Made by a program: the position numbers and the translations under genes | Notes under the pieces: model-generated | Database searches by the model: none | Told to the model about the DNA's origin: nothing | Seen by the model: only the letters and a program-made list of their open reading frames with translations | Source of the DNA: Thelephora terrestris | Lineage: Eukaryota > Basidiomycota > Agaricomycetes > Thelephorales > Thelephoraceae | Direction: 5' to 3' | Length of the DNA stretch: 64,000 nucleotides | NCBI GenBank assembly: GCA_015956445.1 | Contig: WIUZ02000002.1 | Span: forward strand, 3,348,001-3,412,000 | Part shown: piece by piece, positions 24,484 through 36,900 of the stretch | Layout: every line of letters starts with the position of its first letter | Position numbering within the stretch: position 1 is the first letter of the stretch

Positions 24484-25819
24484 AATCATCGGGATGGTTC
24501 CAGCTTTTGCAGAAGGGCGGTTTCCTCTTCTGTATCGCAGTGTTCCGGTGCCACGCCATCGACGCAAAACATCGCACCACTCTCTTTTCCACCCCCCACC
24601 ACCATCCTCTCAAAATGTGGCACTGGGTAGTATTGGGCGGTGAAGAAGCCCTCTTGTTTACGCAGAACGGAGTGTGAGTGACCAACTCAACCATGGATCT
24701 CACCTCACTAACAGCTGCCACAGCCCTCAAGTAGAGAAGAGGTTGATAGGTCGAAAATCACCGCCATTCCCAGTTCATGTGCAATGCAGCTCTCTCAACC
24801 ATGCGCGAAGCGTGGCACTTATCCAGGAGGAACTCACCCGGCTGCGTGCACGCAATCCCTCGCCCAGAGCTCTCGCCTCCACATTCTACAGGTCACCCCA
24901 CCTCCCAGCTGCTGCGACCGATACCCTCCCCTGGTTCGCCATCCTCAATGGAATTTCGTTCAAGGGTATTCTCTGTTCTGAAGAGTGAGTCTCTCTCTGT
25001 CTATTACCCTTGTTCATCGGCATCAACTGGCTTTGCAGGGACAAAGACAGTCAGCTGGATAACTACAAGTGGGCAAGCTACTGTTGCACCCTCAATCTCC
25101 GTGACGCCCTTATCCATATAATCCTCGGCGGTGACAAAGATGCATTTTCGGAAATTACTGCAGCAAGCCTTACCCTCCCTATGGACCGCCTTACCCTAAC
25201 AGCACTCTCTTACCACGCGAGCGAGAACAGAGGTACATTGTCGTCCTCTGCTCACCTTCTTCAACGTCACTTACAATTATCTTCACAGGGCAGGGGCGGA
25301 CTTACCTCAACTTATCTGGGAATGGTGCACATTCATGTATCTCCACCAGAAGTGCTAGTAAGTTATACCAACGCATCAAGGGTCAAATTCTGACCCATTC
25401 TCTGTTTCTCAGCAAGTTCTTCCACTTCTTCTCCCTCGACCCTCAAAAGCTACCACGTCCCTGAGAGGGGCCGCAGTATGACCACCAATCGTGCCAATCA
25501 CTCTCAACTTCTCCCAGGCAAACAGCAGTCCTCACCCCCCAGGGTTTACAAGTACATTTGGGGTGTGGCAGGAGTTGTCGGTTCCATCACCGACCCCACT
25601 GGCGTAAATGCGATCGACTTTACTGACACTGAAAATGTTGTTGGTGAGATGTGCGCCAAGTATCTCGAGGCACACGGGTATGGGGCCGACGTCATACGCA
25701 TCATTGTAGATGCCTATCAGGCCACTGCAAACGTGGAGGATTTTGTCTCTCGTGCGAGTGGGTGTGGAATGTCGGTCGTCGAACTTGAATGGTTCTGGGA
25801 GTTCAACTGGTTCTTTTAG
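24438..25819 (+). CDS. Uncharacterised KDZ cargo exons
   Basis: The first frame starts inside the TIR (MPKANIRKSRGVSQ) and leaves it at once. Beyond, several plus-strand frames look coding and are separated by splice-like sites: VALIQEELTRLRARNPSPRA (about 24820-24880), LPWFAILNGISFKGILCSEE to about 24985, KDSQLDNYKWASYCCTLNLR and LPMDRLTLTALSYHASENR to about 25230. A last frame from 25478 gives PRVYKYIWGVAGVVGSITDP and CAKYLEAHGYGADVIRIIVD. No TET/JBP-type HxD motif, which is sometimes carried by KDZ elements, is visible. Whether these exons belong to one gene, or run on into the HMG-like gene downstream, cannot be decided by eye. Confidence 0.4.
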
Positions 25820-27254
25820 TTACTATTAACATGTATTTCTTGTGTCCAAAAACAGGACTGGCGTACCCAAATCTTATATGCAATCTTGGTTCCTCAATTT
25901 GTGCCCAGGACGGAGTGAACAAGCTGTTGCCTGCACGACACGTTATGTTATCCTGACAGGTATGTTTTTGGAATTGCGATTTCCTCTTCAGTGCATTAAG
26001 CGTGCTCTCAGGACCGCCCTAATAATATTTATTATAGTAAAATGGGAGAGAACATCTCGTCATCCCCCATTCCTCTGTCCAACCATGCCCCCTCTCGCAC
26101 GGCAATTGCCCCCAGAGCCCACCACGATATCAAGGAGCCACACGGTTTCAAGGCGTGCGCCCAAACTTGCTGCCAACAAAACATTCACATTCTGGCGGAG
26201 GGTTCAGTCACAAAAACGGAAGCGCGTCCTCACCGTGGGCGACCATCTAGTTCAAACGAAGAAGCGCAAGCAGCACCGTCGTGAGTACCAAGACGCGTTG
26301 GAGGAGGCCCATGCCACAATACGGGAGCTTGCTGAAGGACTCAGGAACCGCTTCAGAAAGTACAGCGTTGACCACTACTACAGTGACCTGATCCACCGAG
26401 CCCACACGTCGCGGTCGGTAAGGAAAGTAAATTGCTGGAACGCGTACCAAAAGCTCGAGCTCGAGAGGATGAAATGTAAGTCATTGACCATAACTGTTGC
26501 GGACCGACTAAGACACGGCTCCTAGGTGAAGCTGGTGAAAACGCGTCTCAAATCAACCTAACTGAGGTCAACAAGCAGATTAGCGAAAGCTGGAAGGCCC
26601 TCTCACCTGCCCAACGCAAGGACGTCACCGCCGATTCAATACAACAGATCGAAGAACAACGCGAGGGTAAGAAACTTGCAGTACACAGTGTCCCTCTCAA
26701 CGCGTTCCATGATGCGAGGAGCACAATACGGTCTATCGAGACCCAGGTAGGTCACATTTGGGTCAGCAGCTTGCACATTCTCACGTTCCACAGCTAGCCC
26801 AATTACATTCGAGAACCGGCCTCGAATTTCTGTTTGTAGCCTGTCGGTCCGCTGTAGAGCACTTCATCAAGCCCTATGCATACTTCTCAAGTGACACAGT
26901 CGAAAGGTTCTTTGGCTCGACGTTGAACCGATCCGTTGAAGACTTTGCACTGCAACTTGAATCATTTGTAATGTCTGGTATTAAAGGTATGTCTCACCCA
27001 TCACTTCTGGGTGCTTTTATGCAATATTCTAACAGGTCTGTTCCAGGTGTTGTCGAAAATTCCAAAACACAGACTCTGGATCTCAAGAAACGATTAGCTG
27101 CATTGATCATGGAAAAGCTGCGTGAGTGTATTGTATTATATTGTATCCCCATTTTTTCACATGATTCGTTGTTTGTAGGGGCTACCACTGGTACCACCAA
27201 CCTGCATATGCAATACAATCGATTTGACGACCTCATCACCCTGAAGCACAGCGT

Positions 27255-30200
27255 TGTCAGGAACATGGTATTTTTAAACTTTTTATAACACGCTCTTTCT
27301 TCGAATTCTTCTTACCACTTCTTATGTTTTGAATGCTTCACACTCCTTATCCTTCGTATCAATCATTCAAAACACACACGCGCGCATACATTCATGGCAA
27401 TACGGAACAACATGGCTATACTAAGGCTTATACAACGTCCTCAAAAGTCGACTCTATCTACGACAGGCCTGAAGGTCATCAACTGTCCATCCCGGAGATC
27501 GTAGTGCTGGCCCCTCCTCGCAAGAACCTCCCCGAACATGGCGTCACCGTCTTCGGCACTCAGCTGAACGACTAGTTCAAGCCGATAGGAAGAGATGCCT
27601 TCGAGCGGACCGATCAGCCTCCCAGATGTCACCGAACTGCTGAACACCTGGTCCCACATCTCCATCACCGGGTGACTGCTCGACAGTACTGTCGACGTAG
27701 TCGGCAAGCGACCCTCCGTCTCCCTCATCGGACCCCTGGGCGGAATCCTGCCTTGCGAGTCGTAGCTGGTGGCGAAGCTGGATCTCCGACTCGACCTGTC
27801 GGTAGGGACGGTTGACTCGATAGCGGAACTCTCGTCCCCCACCTCGACCAGAGAGGTCACCATCCGACTCAACTGGTCGAGGGTAAGGATTAGCCGACGC
27901 GGTCATACGATGAGCAGGACGGCGTCGAGAGCGTTTGCAACGTTGCCCCTTAGTCACCGGACGTACCTCGGCGACCCTCGGAGCATCTTCAGCTCGGTCA
28001 ACCTCCATGACCTCATCCTCGATCTTCACCAACCGATGGATCGGCTGCAAGACGCAGCGCCCACAGTTTTCCTTGTCGGAAGCGGCCAGAGTGGAAGCCG
28101 GAGCCGGAGTCGGAACGGGAACCGCGTTCTCAATCGGAGGCGTCGCATAGGACGACGGGTTAGGCGATGGAAGTACCACCTCGTCGGCATACTCCAACTC
28201 GAACGGAACATCGGCTGTTCCTTGACCAACCAATTTGGGACCCTCCTTGCAGTTACAGGTTTTGTCCTGCAAAGACTCGACCTGCGCTGTCAACACGGCC
28301 ACCACGTTCTCGAGTTCTTCGGTCTAGAAGAAGTCTCTCAGTCATTGCATAAACCTGCAAAGGCTGAAAGAACCTTTTCATCCCTCCTGGCCAACGCCCC
28401 CTTAATGTTGTTATCCCTAACCTTCAACCCGGCGATCAACTCTTGATGGTTGGCGACCATTGCCTCCAACGCCTCGTTCGTCCCCTGCTGGAAGGCAGCC
28501 AAGGTCTCCTTCAATTGAAGACCCTCTGCTGACAGACGAAGGACGTCTGCCTTCGCCTCTTTCACCTCCCGCTCCAATCGTTCAACCTAGGCAGTCTGAT
28601 TAGTCGAGAGTCATACTCGAATATTCAGACAGAAAACCTACCCGGCTTTCTCCCTCCCAAACGAGCGACCACAAGAGACTAGTGGAAGCGGTAGCATGGC
28701 GGACAGCCCGAGGAACGGTCGCTCCGTGCTCCAACAGGTCCTGATCGTAGATCCCCCTCTGAAGGGTGTACCAGAGTTCCTTCTTGATCGGATGTTCCAG
28801 CTCTCCGAACCTACCCCTCATCTGGAAGGCCACCTTCTCGGCGATGATCGTACGGACCCAGAGCTCATCGTCCCAGGTCAATCCCTTCAAATGAGGCATC
28901 GTCTCCCTGAGACGTTCGGCGTCCACTTCCGTGACGACCTCCAAGATCTAGAAGCCGTTAGCTGGACATCAACGCCCGAAAGAACGTTCCTCTACCTAGG
29001 GGAAGGCGTTAGTGCTAGCAAACAAAAGCTCTAGGTCTCCCCCATACCTGGTCATCCGTGGTATAGGGAGTCCCAGCCGCACAGGCATAGGTCTTGCGAG
29101 CGGCGGCACGACGGTCGATGCGAGAGATAGTGGAGATACCATTGGCGACTTTGTAGGTATGGTTGTTGGGGAAGGACATGTTTTGGTAAGATGATGGGGA
29201 AGTTGCTGGTGTTGCTGATCAAGGATGGCTCCAAGAAGACGTCCTTCTTATAGCCTAGATCGGTGATCCTTCACGTGACCTACCTTGACGAACCTCATTG
29301 GTCCGGGTCACATCAACTTCCGCCCCTGTACCATCATCGTTGGCTTACTACATCAAGCTGACACCTCGGCCCGCGGGACGGCCTTGGAAGAACTTCGTTC
29401 CGGAACGCCTAGAACGCGCGCGCACTAAAAATAGGTCTCAAGACCCTGATGACCCCTGTATGACATCACGAACCCCTTTTTACGACCCCTCATGACTTTA
29501 CGATTACGATCAACCCTGGACCCTGATCACACACGTGGACAGTCACATCACAGTTTCCTAACCGGAGGAAGGAATCGCCGTTACTCGGAAGGAGTGCCTT
29601 AGACTCCTTTTGTTTAGCTCAGCGAATGTGGAAGTAGCCGTTAGCGTGAGACGCCGGCGAATCTGTAATCCCTCATGTCCCATGAGTCTAGGCCCGACCT
29701 CCTCATGTTCGGACGTACGTTGAGGTTGCCACTAGTCCGTGATGCTGTTACCGCCTACAGACAACAAGGGATGATGCATGGTCCCTTATCTCGGAGCCGC
29801 TCGAAAATTGCACGAAGCAATGAGAGGTTTCCACCTGACCCTTGGGTGTGATCCCCAGGTACGAACTTTCATGACCCCATGCCCCTTTTTCTTTTAGGAC
29901 TAGTGTTATCTTTACCCCTATGTTTCATGCGGACATTCCTTATCTTTTATGCAATCCTTCACACGCTAGTAAGGCCCTTTGTCCTTTATTCTCCCACGCG
30001 TCACCTTTGTTCGCTTCCCTTACTTAGCGTTCTCACACTCCTTATCTCCCTTTGTTTTGGACTTGATAAGGGTATATTAGGGTATTGACGTCATGGCCAC
30101 TCCTGTAGTATAAGTAGCAACTGTGGCTGTATCGTAGTACCTTAGTTTTGTTACCTCAGGAAATCCTCTGCCCTTCTCAGCCCAGTTGCAGTTAAGGACA

Positions 30201-30561
30201 AGTCAGAGTTTCTTGTTTGATCCAAGACATCCCCATCTGCTCTCCCTCCCGCTCTGCGCGTCAACTGCGCCTCGTAACTATAGACTCCCAGCAGTCATAT
30301 TAGAACACCTCGAGCATCCAGTCGATCAACTGGTGGAGTCATCAATCCTGTTGTAAGGATAAACCCTTGCTTGTTAAACCGAACGAAGTACGGTTTAGGT
30401 TGGGTTTCTCTTTAGGATTTCGACCTGACTTGTAGTGACCTCGGACAACCTACCGGAAGAATAGAGACGTGATCGTTCTCTCACAAGCTAGTTGGACTAG
30501 TGAGTACTCTGCGGAGTCGGCTCAGTGCACTGGTAGTTGTTAGGGTAGAGTGGCCCTGACA
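27255..30561 (-). mobile_element. Nested TGTCAGG...CCTGACA element with 5-bp duplication AGCGT
   Basis: AGCGT at 27250-27254 is repeated at 30562-30566. Between them the DNA starts TGTCAGGAAC and ends GGGTAGAGTGGCCCTGACA. The right end is confirmed independently: the reverse complement of 30416-30561 recurs, nearly identical, at 63855-64000. TG...CA ends and a 5-bp duplication are the habits of LTR retroelements, yet I see no reverse transcriptase, protease or integrase and no long direct terminal repeat. The only gene is a spliced coiled-coil gene on the minus strand. Either a non-autonomous LTR-type element or an undescribed DNA element would fit. Confidence 0.75.
27577..29179 (-). CDS. Spliced coiled-coil protein carried by the nested element
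   Basis: Exon 1 starts at 29179 (MSFPNNHTYKVANGIST...TPYTTDDQ). A GTATGG...CTAG intron leads to ILEVVTEVDAERLRETMPH and GLTWDDELWVRTIIAEKVAF, then RGIYDQDLLEHGATVPRAVR. A second intron (GTAGGT...CTAG near 28640-28590) leads to a heptad-rich helix (VERLEREVKEAKADVLRLS). The C-terminal exon has IHRLVKIEDEVMEVDRAED, a basic patch (KRSRRRPAHRM) and an acidic end, stopping at 27577. The join near 28345 is unclear; the apparent intron is only about 31 nt. It shares order and the '.RLV.I.DEV.E.' motif with the protein in 38760-40016. Function is unknown. It is unlike gag because its introns imply it does not pass through a spliced RNA copy. Confidence 0.55.
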
Positions 30562-31331
30562 AGCGTGATCATCAAAAACTGGCCGCTGAAGCAATTCTGC
30601 AACCCAAGTGCCGTCGCCACTCGCCTTGAGCTGGAGCTCCTCTTTAACTCGTGGGCGTTGGGGGCAACACGATTCCACAAGCTTTCCAAGGACAAAATGT
30701 CTGCCTGGAAGACCAAACATTTTTCGTCTCAAATTGCAATGATGCCATCACTGCCCTCTGCTTCCATTCCAGTTGCCCCTTTGCCAACAGCTCCCTTGGC
30801 TCCCCCCGCTCCTGATTCCCTGATTCTTTCCACCTCCGTGCAATCCCTGGAATCAGTACCCTCCGTTATCACCCCAACAGAAATGGTACTATTCTCTGAG
30901 CTTGCTGACCAGACCGCCTCACAGCCAGTACCCAATGATGTCGGCCAAGGTGCCACTTCAATCGTGCTGTCCAATACTCAACATCAACTGCCCCCACCCG
31001 ACCCCAAACTGGTTGCAGAAATCATTCGCCTCGACCCCACCTTGCAGGCGATCGACCCTGCACTCATCATGGCGGGTGTAACCCAAGGCTTTTACCATCC
31101 GGCAACCATCACCTCAGTAAACCTCAATCACCCTCCTCTCCCCGCTCCCCCCATTTCCCAGAAGAAGCGGAATCGGGGGGCATTCGAGATTGTCACGCCG
31201 CAGTCGTTCAGCGCACGTTCGACCAAGAAACCACGCAAGGAGCAGAGGGGAAAGCAGGCAAAAAAAACACGCCTGTGACGGACGGATAAAATACCCCCCC
31301 GGTTGGGGTTATGTGATTACTCGTACTTGTT

Positions 31332-31421
31332 GAATATCTTGCTCCCACCGAATATCTTGTTCCCGCCGAATATCTTGTTCCCGCCGAATATCTTGTTCCC
31401 GCCGAATATCTTGTTCCCATC
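31332..31421. repeat. 18-bp minisatellite, 5 copies
   Basis: GAATATCTTGTTCCCGCC is repeated five times. The first (GCTCCCACC) and last (TTCCCATC) units are slightly changed. It lies just downstream of the HMG-like gene's stop, inside the KDZ element. Confidence 0.9.
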
Positions 31422-33981
31422 AAATATAAATGTATTGCTCTTCTGTGATTTGAAACCTGGGTAATACAGTTTGAATTACCATATTTTCCATGACAGACGT
31501 AATTCTGCCAAAATTAGAAATTGGAAATGAGCTTATTGTGCCTGATTTTTGTCCAACCGGTGACTTAGCATCGCGACTCACCGCTCGGGTTGATAGGATG
31601 TTCCGTCTTGGGGACATGCGCATAAGTGCCTCGCACTTCTGTCCACTTGTTTGGGTACGTATTGGCATATGGGATATGTTCCTCCCGCACCGTCGCGCTC
31701 GTGTTCGCTGCCCCTGGAGATGTGCGTACCATTCTGCCTATTCTTACTTTCAAGCTCGGTGAGTTGATTTTTGCTGATCAATACTCTACTCAAATGATAT
31801 CCACGTTTTTCAGAGTTAATCCGGCTCTTAAAAACATCGTGAAGATCATCAGGCACGGCCAGGTGAACTTTGCTTTGGGATGAACAGATTTTGTTTCGGT
31901 CAACCCCAACCGTTTTGTGCTTGTGCAAGTGAGTTTGGAGGAATCTTTCTTATCTATCCTCTAACAGTTCCGTGTATTCTTGTGTGTTTTTGGTGTAAGT
32001 GCCTCGCACTTCTGTCCACTTGTATATTCATCATTCATTGAGATTTTCCACTAAAACTATCTCGCTTTCCCCCGCCTTTTCTCTTCCCTTACCCAGCTTT
32101 TTTTGTTATATTCCTGGGTGGTCCTTATGTTTTCCATGTGTCCCCAAAACTGATTGTGTAGTGGTTCAATGACCAGTGAGTTATCTTGATTTTTGTGTTT
32201 CACCCCCTGGTGAACCGATCACCAACAGAGACGAGCTGCAAATGCCGGGAGTTGTATATAGTACATGAACAAATTTTTACCATATGGGAATATTAATAAA
32301 TCTATCGACCAAGACTTAATACATTTGTACCGGCAATATTATCTATATCGGCAGGCCACCCAACCATGTATTTTGTAGTTGGATGACCAGTGACTAGTGA
32401 CTGTTCGCTGCCACAGGAGAGTTCGCGCGATCAGTGCCACATACTAGAGTTCCGGGCGCCAATGTGATCAGTCCCAGATTCGCCCTTCACTGGGGCTGCA
32501 ATACTTGACTGGTTCGGTCGTAAATGCAGGACACTACTGATATAGATGTAAATAAAGTATATGCAAATTTTTAGAATGAATAAATCAGTAGTTAAGTTGA
32601 CCTCTCAGACTATCCTTCCGTTCAGGTTCGCATCTGACAAGTTGACATTCTGGGAATGGGAGAGGGGACCACCATCGGGTTTGCTGTGACTCGAAAGGGA
32701 TATTATACGTGATGAAATCCCAGGTGTTATTACAGCATGATATGTCATATACAGTTTCCAGTGTCCAAAACTCGTCTGTTTCATGACATATCCCTTTCCC
32801 TATATACCACAATCAAAATCGCTTCATTTGCATACCCACAGTACTATAACACGTGCAATACATTGAGATAGAAGGAATATGGGCTTTTGCACAAGAATTA
32901 CAACGCTCAAAGCAATAGAACTGGCAAAAATCCGTAGGGTATTTTTCAGGTGGGGATGAAACACAAAAGTCTAAATAACTTAACGATCACAGATCCACGG
33001 TGTAAGCGATTTCAGGGATGTGTATAGGACATAGATACCACCCAGAAAAGAACCACAGCAAGCCAAAAAAAGGGATAGTAAATGCAAAAAGAGACCAAGA
33101 GGTTTAGTAGAAAATGCGAATAGAGTGAGGAGTACTTACTTTGAAGGTGCAAAAATGCGCTGAATCTCTAAACAATAAGCATTGATGTGAGTCAAAACAC
33201 CACTTGCCTCGGAGTGAAGCAATTGGTGTGGTCCAGAAGCATGCCTGAACCCCATAGAGAGAGGGGCGTACATCAACATTCTCCGAAGCACAGGCAGCTT
33301 CGTGAGAACATTATCTCACCCAAATGCTCATCGACAATGATTTGGTAATCCCAAATACCAAAAGATTGAGTCTTCCAGGTGTGAAAGTACACCTGGAGTG
33401 GGTATGCTTCCGTACTTACCAAGGTGGCAAATGTGACTGCAACAATGCAGAAAACCCGTGATTCCCTTGGGAATGTATATAAGGCTAATTGCCTCGAAGG
33501 GCAAAACAATCTACTGCAGACTTCTTGCACAAACACAGAATTGCAATCTTGACAACCATGAAGTGAGGGTATCTGAACCCGTGTCAGGTGACCCTGAAAT
33601 AGTCTGGAAACCTAGACACATATCAAGTAAGTTGGCGTATCAAAGGGCTAAGCCCTATCTTACCGGTGTGACCCACAATTGTGAGAGAAGGGTGAACCTC
33701 GGGGCAGGTATAGGGAAATGTTTCCCACGCTCGATCATCCTGGACGATATTGATGGGAAAGCACACGGAAAAAGCTGGGGACGCCTTTGGGAAGCTGCGT
33801 GATATCTGCAATTATACCGAATTTGGTGCGCGTTTGATCAATTGATCATTCCCCTGGTCAGGAGACTTACTATTTGAGACTATATTCAATTCACTCAAGT
33901 AGCACGGCTGTCATTTGTAATGAGCACGAAAAGCTTGAAAACCAGTGTATATGTGTGGGTTAATAACTAGAAGGGAGCTGG
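31422..33981. other. Non-coding core of the KDZ element between its two convergent genes
   Basis: No gene is convincing. It is AT-richer than its surroundings. A 26-bp direct repeat around GTGCCTCGCACTTCTGTCCA occurs at about 31625-31650 and 31998-32023. The region may hold a further decayed insertion, since nothing else explains 2.5 kb of spacer, but I could not find its ends. Confidence 0.45.
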
Positions 33982-36900
33982 TTACAAGCTTGCAACGTAA
34001 TTTACAAGTCCGTCAAGTTGGTCAATGTCTGCTTCGTCAATATCTTCGCCTCCACCATCCTTCAAATCATCGTTGTCATCGCCAACACCATCACCAATTG
34101 TGTACCCACAACCTGCAAGCATTCCGGTATCCACACGCAGTGGACAACTCCCCTTTCGGGAACCAGGCATCCTGCTGCCAGTGAAACCATCCAGACTGAA
34201 GGTGCGCTTGATCCGTTCCAGGAGGAAGGCGTTGACACGGCGGCGGCGTATGCAGTACTCCTTTGTCGCACTGAGAATGAAGTCGTTCTTGCTGGCCAGA
34301 TCCCCTAGGATGTCGTCAAGCCTGCGGTCTTCATCATAGATCGAGGTAAAAAGGCGGCGGACTTTGATGTTACACTGGTCAATCTCTTCATGGGCACGGC
34401 GGACACGGAGGAATTTTTTGATGGCCTCACGAACCACTGGGCTTGCCCAGGGTGCATTGCTGATGTCATGGCGGGTGTTGCGTAGTAGGTTGAATTCATC
34501 GAGAAAACTGTAGTGGGAGACCTGGGACCAATCAAGTGGAGGGCGTGGAGGATCGAGAGCGCGTGCGGCACGGTTGTACGCCTCGGTGGCATTGCGAATG
34601 GCCTTGCATCGTGTTTGAAATGACTTGGCGAGATGTGTGCGGGCCTTGTAACCTAGGGAATCATCAGAGACAAGAAGATATTTGTGCACGACACGTACCA
34701 ACTCCGCTCAGATTGAGCCTGTGGAGCTCGAAGAGCCTCTGAACAACGAGACGTTGGAGGTGGTTAAGAGCTTGATGGTACCGCCGTTCATGGATGTAGC
34801 ACGCGGTCTCTACATACTCGGGTGTGTCTGGTGTCCACCGTTTGGCTATACCCATCTGGACTTCAAGTTCCAGTACCTGGCGGAGGATTCGGTCTCGACG
34901 CTCCTGAGCGTACCGGCGCTCGGATTCGAGACGACGAGTTTTTGAGAGGTCGGAGCTGTAGGTAGGGGAGGTGGCGGCATCACCTGAAGGGAGGGAAAAG
35001 TGATAATCAGAGGGAACGGCATGGAGGAAATTGTTTGAGGAAGTTTCAGCCCGAGATCTATACATTTGTATCGTGAGATGGAGCAGGGTGCAAAAATGGA
35101 AATGTACTTACATGGCAGAGTCAAGATCTTGCAGAAGTTCAATGTACGTGACAGCATGGATGTCCCAGGATGATTCTTCACCGATCGTCGAAAAGAATTC
35201 TACTTGTTGATGGTGCCAAGCCTCCAGATCAGATCGGTCAATTCCTAACGCAAGTATTGTTTCCTCAACGGCAGAGCCCTCTACATCGATGATTGATAAA
35301 GCTTGCTTGTAGTTGTTGAGGAGCATTGAGGCCAAGTTTTGGTATTTATCGCTGTCCCACTGCTGAAGAAACATGTCAATGAAGACGCGCCGATGGTATG
35401 CTGACGAATATCTTGTGACCGCGGCGACTTGATTCGAGGAACTGAAAACCCTTTCCATGGTTTCGAGGTCTTCAAGACCCATCCCTTCAATCACATTTGG
35501 GTGGTTCCTTGTCTGGCATGCAAAATTGTGAGAGTAACCATGGAAGGTTCACACAGCACCGTGACTGTGACTCATCAAATTCCACCCCGAGCGAGCTGGT
35601 CACGATTGTTTTCTTGAAGACACAGCCAATGTTGTAGCCTTGGAGGAGACGAGGGCCAAGGGTTCGTAGCGCTCGGGCAGTGATCGCCAACGGATATTTG
35701 GACCTAAAAAGAAAATGGTTAAGCGGATTACTGTATTAGTTGGAAAGACGTACTGTTCTCCACTTCGAATCATGTCAGCGACCCACAAAATGAAGCCATG
35801 CCGGCATGCACTTGCAAAGAGGCCAGTCTCTGCAAATACTCCCCACATACGCTTTTTTGAGTCCGTTTGCGCTGCCTTCCAGTTGTTAGCACATGGCCCC
35901 TGCTCTGGGCTCTCGCCATCCGCAGGGTGTTGCTCTTCACTGCTGTCACTTGTACCGCCCTCATGGTCCTCCTCCTCGGTAGAGCGCCGGGATCTGACTT
36001 CTCCGGCCCATTGGTCTACCTCTTCAGGGAGAATATAGTAATCACTCTCTGAGAAGCATCGTGTGTCGCCTATCTCCCGAGCACCAATGCGCGCAATGCG
36101 CTTCAATGAGTCGTTGCCGTCAACAGCATACATCCGCCGGAAGATGAGCTCAGGCTCATCCTCAAGCTGCGTTGTTGCTCAGTGATGGAGGGAGGAGAGG
36201 GTGACCGCTTCATACCTTGTAAGAACAAGCGGGACACGCATTGAGAACACGCCAGTCTGGACCATCCTGACCAAGCACTGCCTTTACGCGGTTGTCAACA
36301 GTTCTGAAGACTTCTAGGTAGACATCAAATGTGTCTGCGAACACACGGCGATGCTTGGGATGATATGGAATCTGTTTTTTTGGTAAGCGCAGCAAGAATC
36401 AGTGGCGGGGAAAAGACGTACCAGATATAGGTCAGAAATGACCTTCACAAAGGCCTCAATGCTAAATGATGGCTTCCGTCGTCGCAGAACTCGGTAAAGC
36501 TCGAGTGTCTTGATGGAAATAGCAACAGAGGGTTTGAACGGCACATTTCCAATGAAGCCCTGCTCAGCGAGTGCTGACGCAGTGGTGTCTTCACCTGTAG
36601 ATGTGATCTTGATCTTGACTGATGTTGAGAGCGTATAGATGTCGATGGTGGTTATTTCCAAGAAAACGTCAGACAGAGGAGGACTGAAACCCGTGGCGCT
36701 GTCACCAGGACTGCCATGGGGATAGAGTGGAGCAGGGTTTGTGCAGGCAGCAGCAATGGGGATATCGTTTGCACGGTCATTGTTAACGGTTTGACTGGCA
36801 TCACTGATTGTTGTATTAGCAGGGGCGTCGATGATGAAGGTAGTGGTATTGGCAGAGGCGGGGGTGGTGGGAGTGGTGTCTGGAGGGGTGACGTGGTCCA

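Larger units (their letters stand above)
26085..31278 (+). pseudogene. HMG-box-like protein of the KDZ element, split by a nested element
   Basis: The start at 26085 (MPPLARQLPPEP) leads to a basic region (KRKRVLTVGDH, TKKRKQHRREY). An HMG-box-like stretch is rebuilt by splicing: VNCWNAYQKLELERMK, intron, CEAGENASQINLTEVNK, ISESWKALSPAQRKDV. More exons follow (LHSRTGLEFLFVACRS, YFSSDTVERFFGS) up to DDLITLKHS at 27253. There a 3.3-kb element interrupts the codon. The reading resumes at 30562 as SVIIKNWPLKQFCNPS, LELLFNSWALGATRFHKLS, a Pro-rich linker and a basic end, KKPRKEQRGKQAKK, with a stop at 31278. Removing the insert and one AGCGT restores the frame exactly. Such proteins are common in Agaricomycete transposon-rich regions; DNA binding is inferred from the HMG-like part only. 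Confidence 0.7.

Noticed and set aside
24438-26525. TET/JBP oxygenase as KDZ cargo
   Set aside because: KDZ elements can carry such genes, but no HxD...H iron-binding pattern was found in any frame here.
28338-28446. Plus-strand frames across the coiled-coil gene of the nested element
   Set aside because: The minus strand gives motif-bearing, spliceable exons with a good start at 29179; the plus-strand frames are their shadows.
31332-31421. CRISPR-like repeat array
   Set aside because: The 18-bp units are contiguous with no spacers; it is a minisatellite in a eukaryotic transposon.
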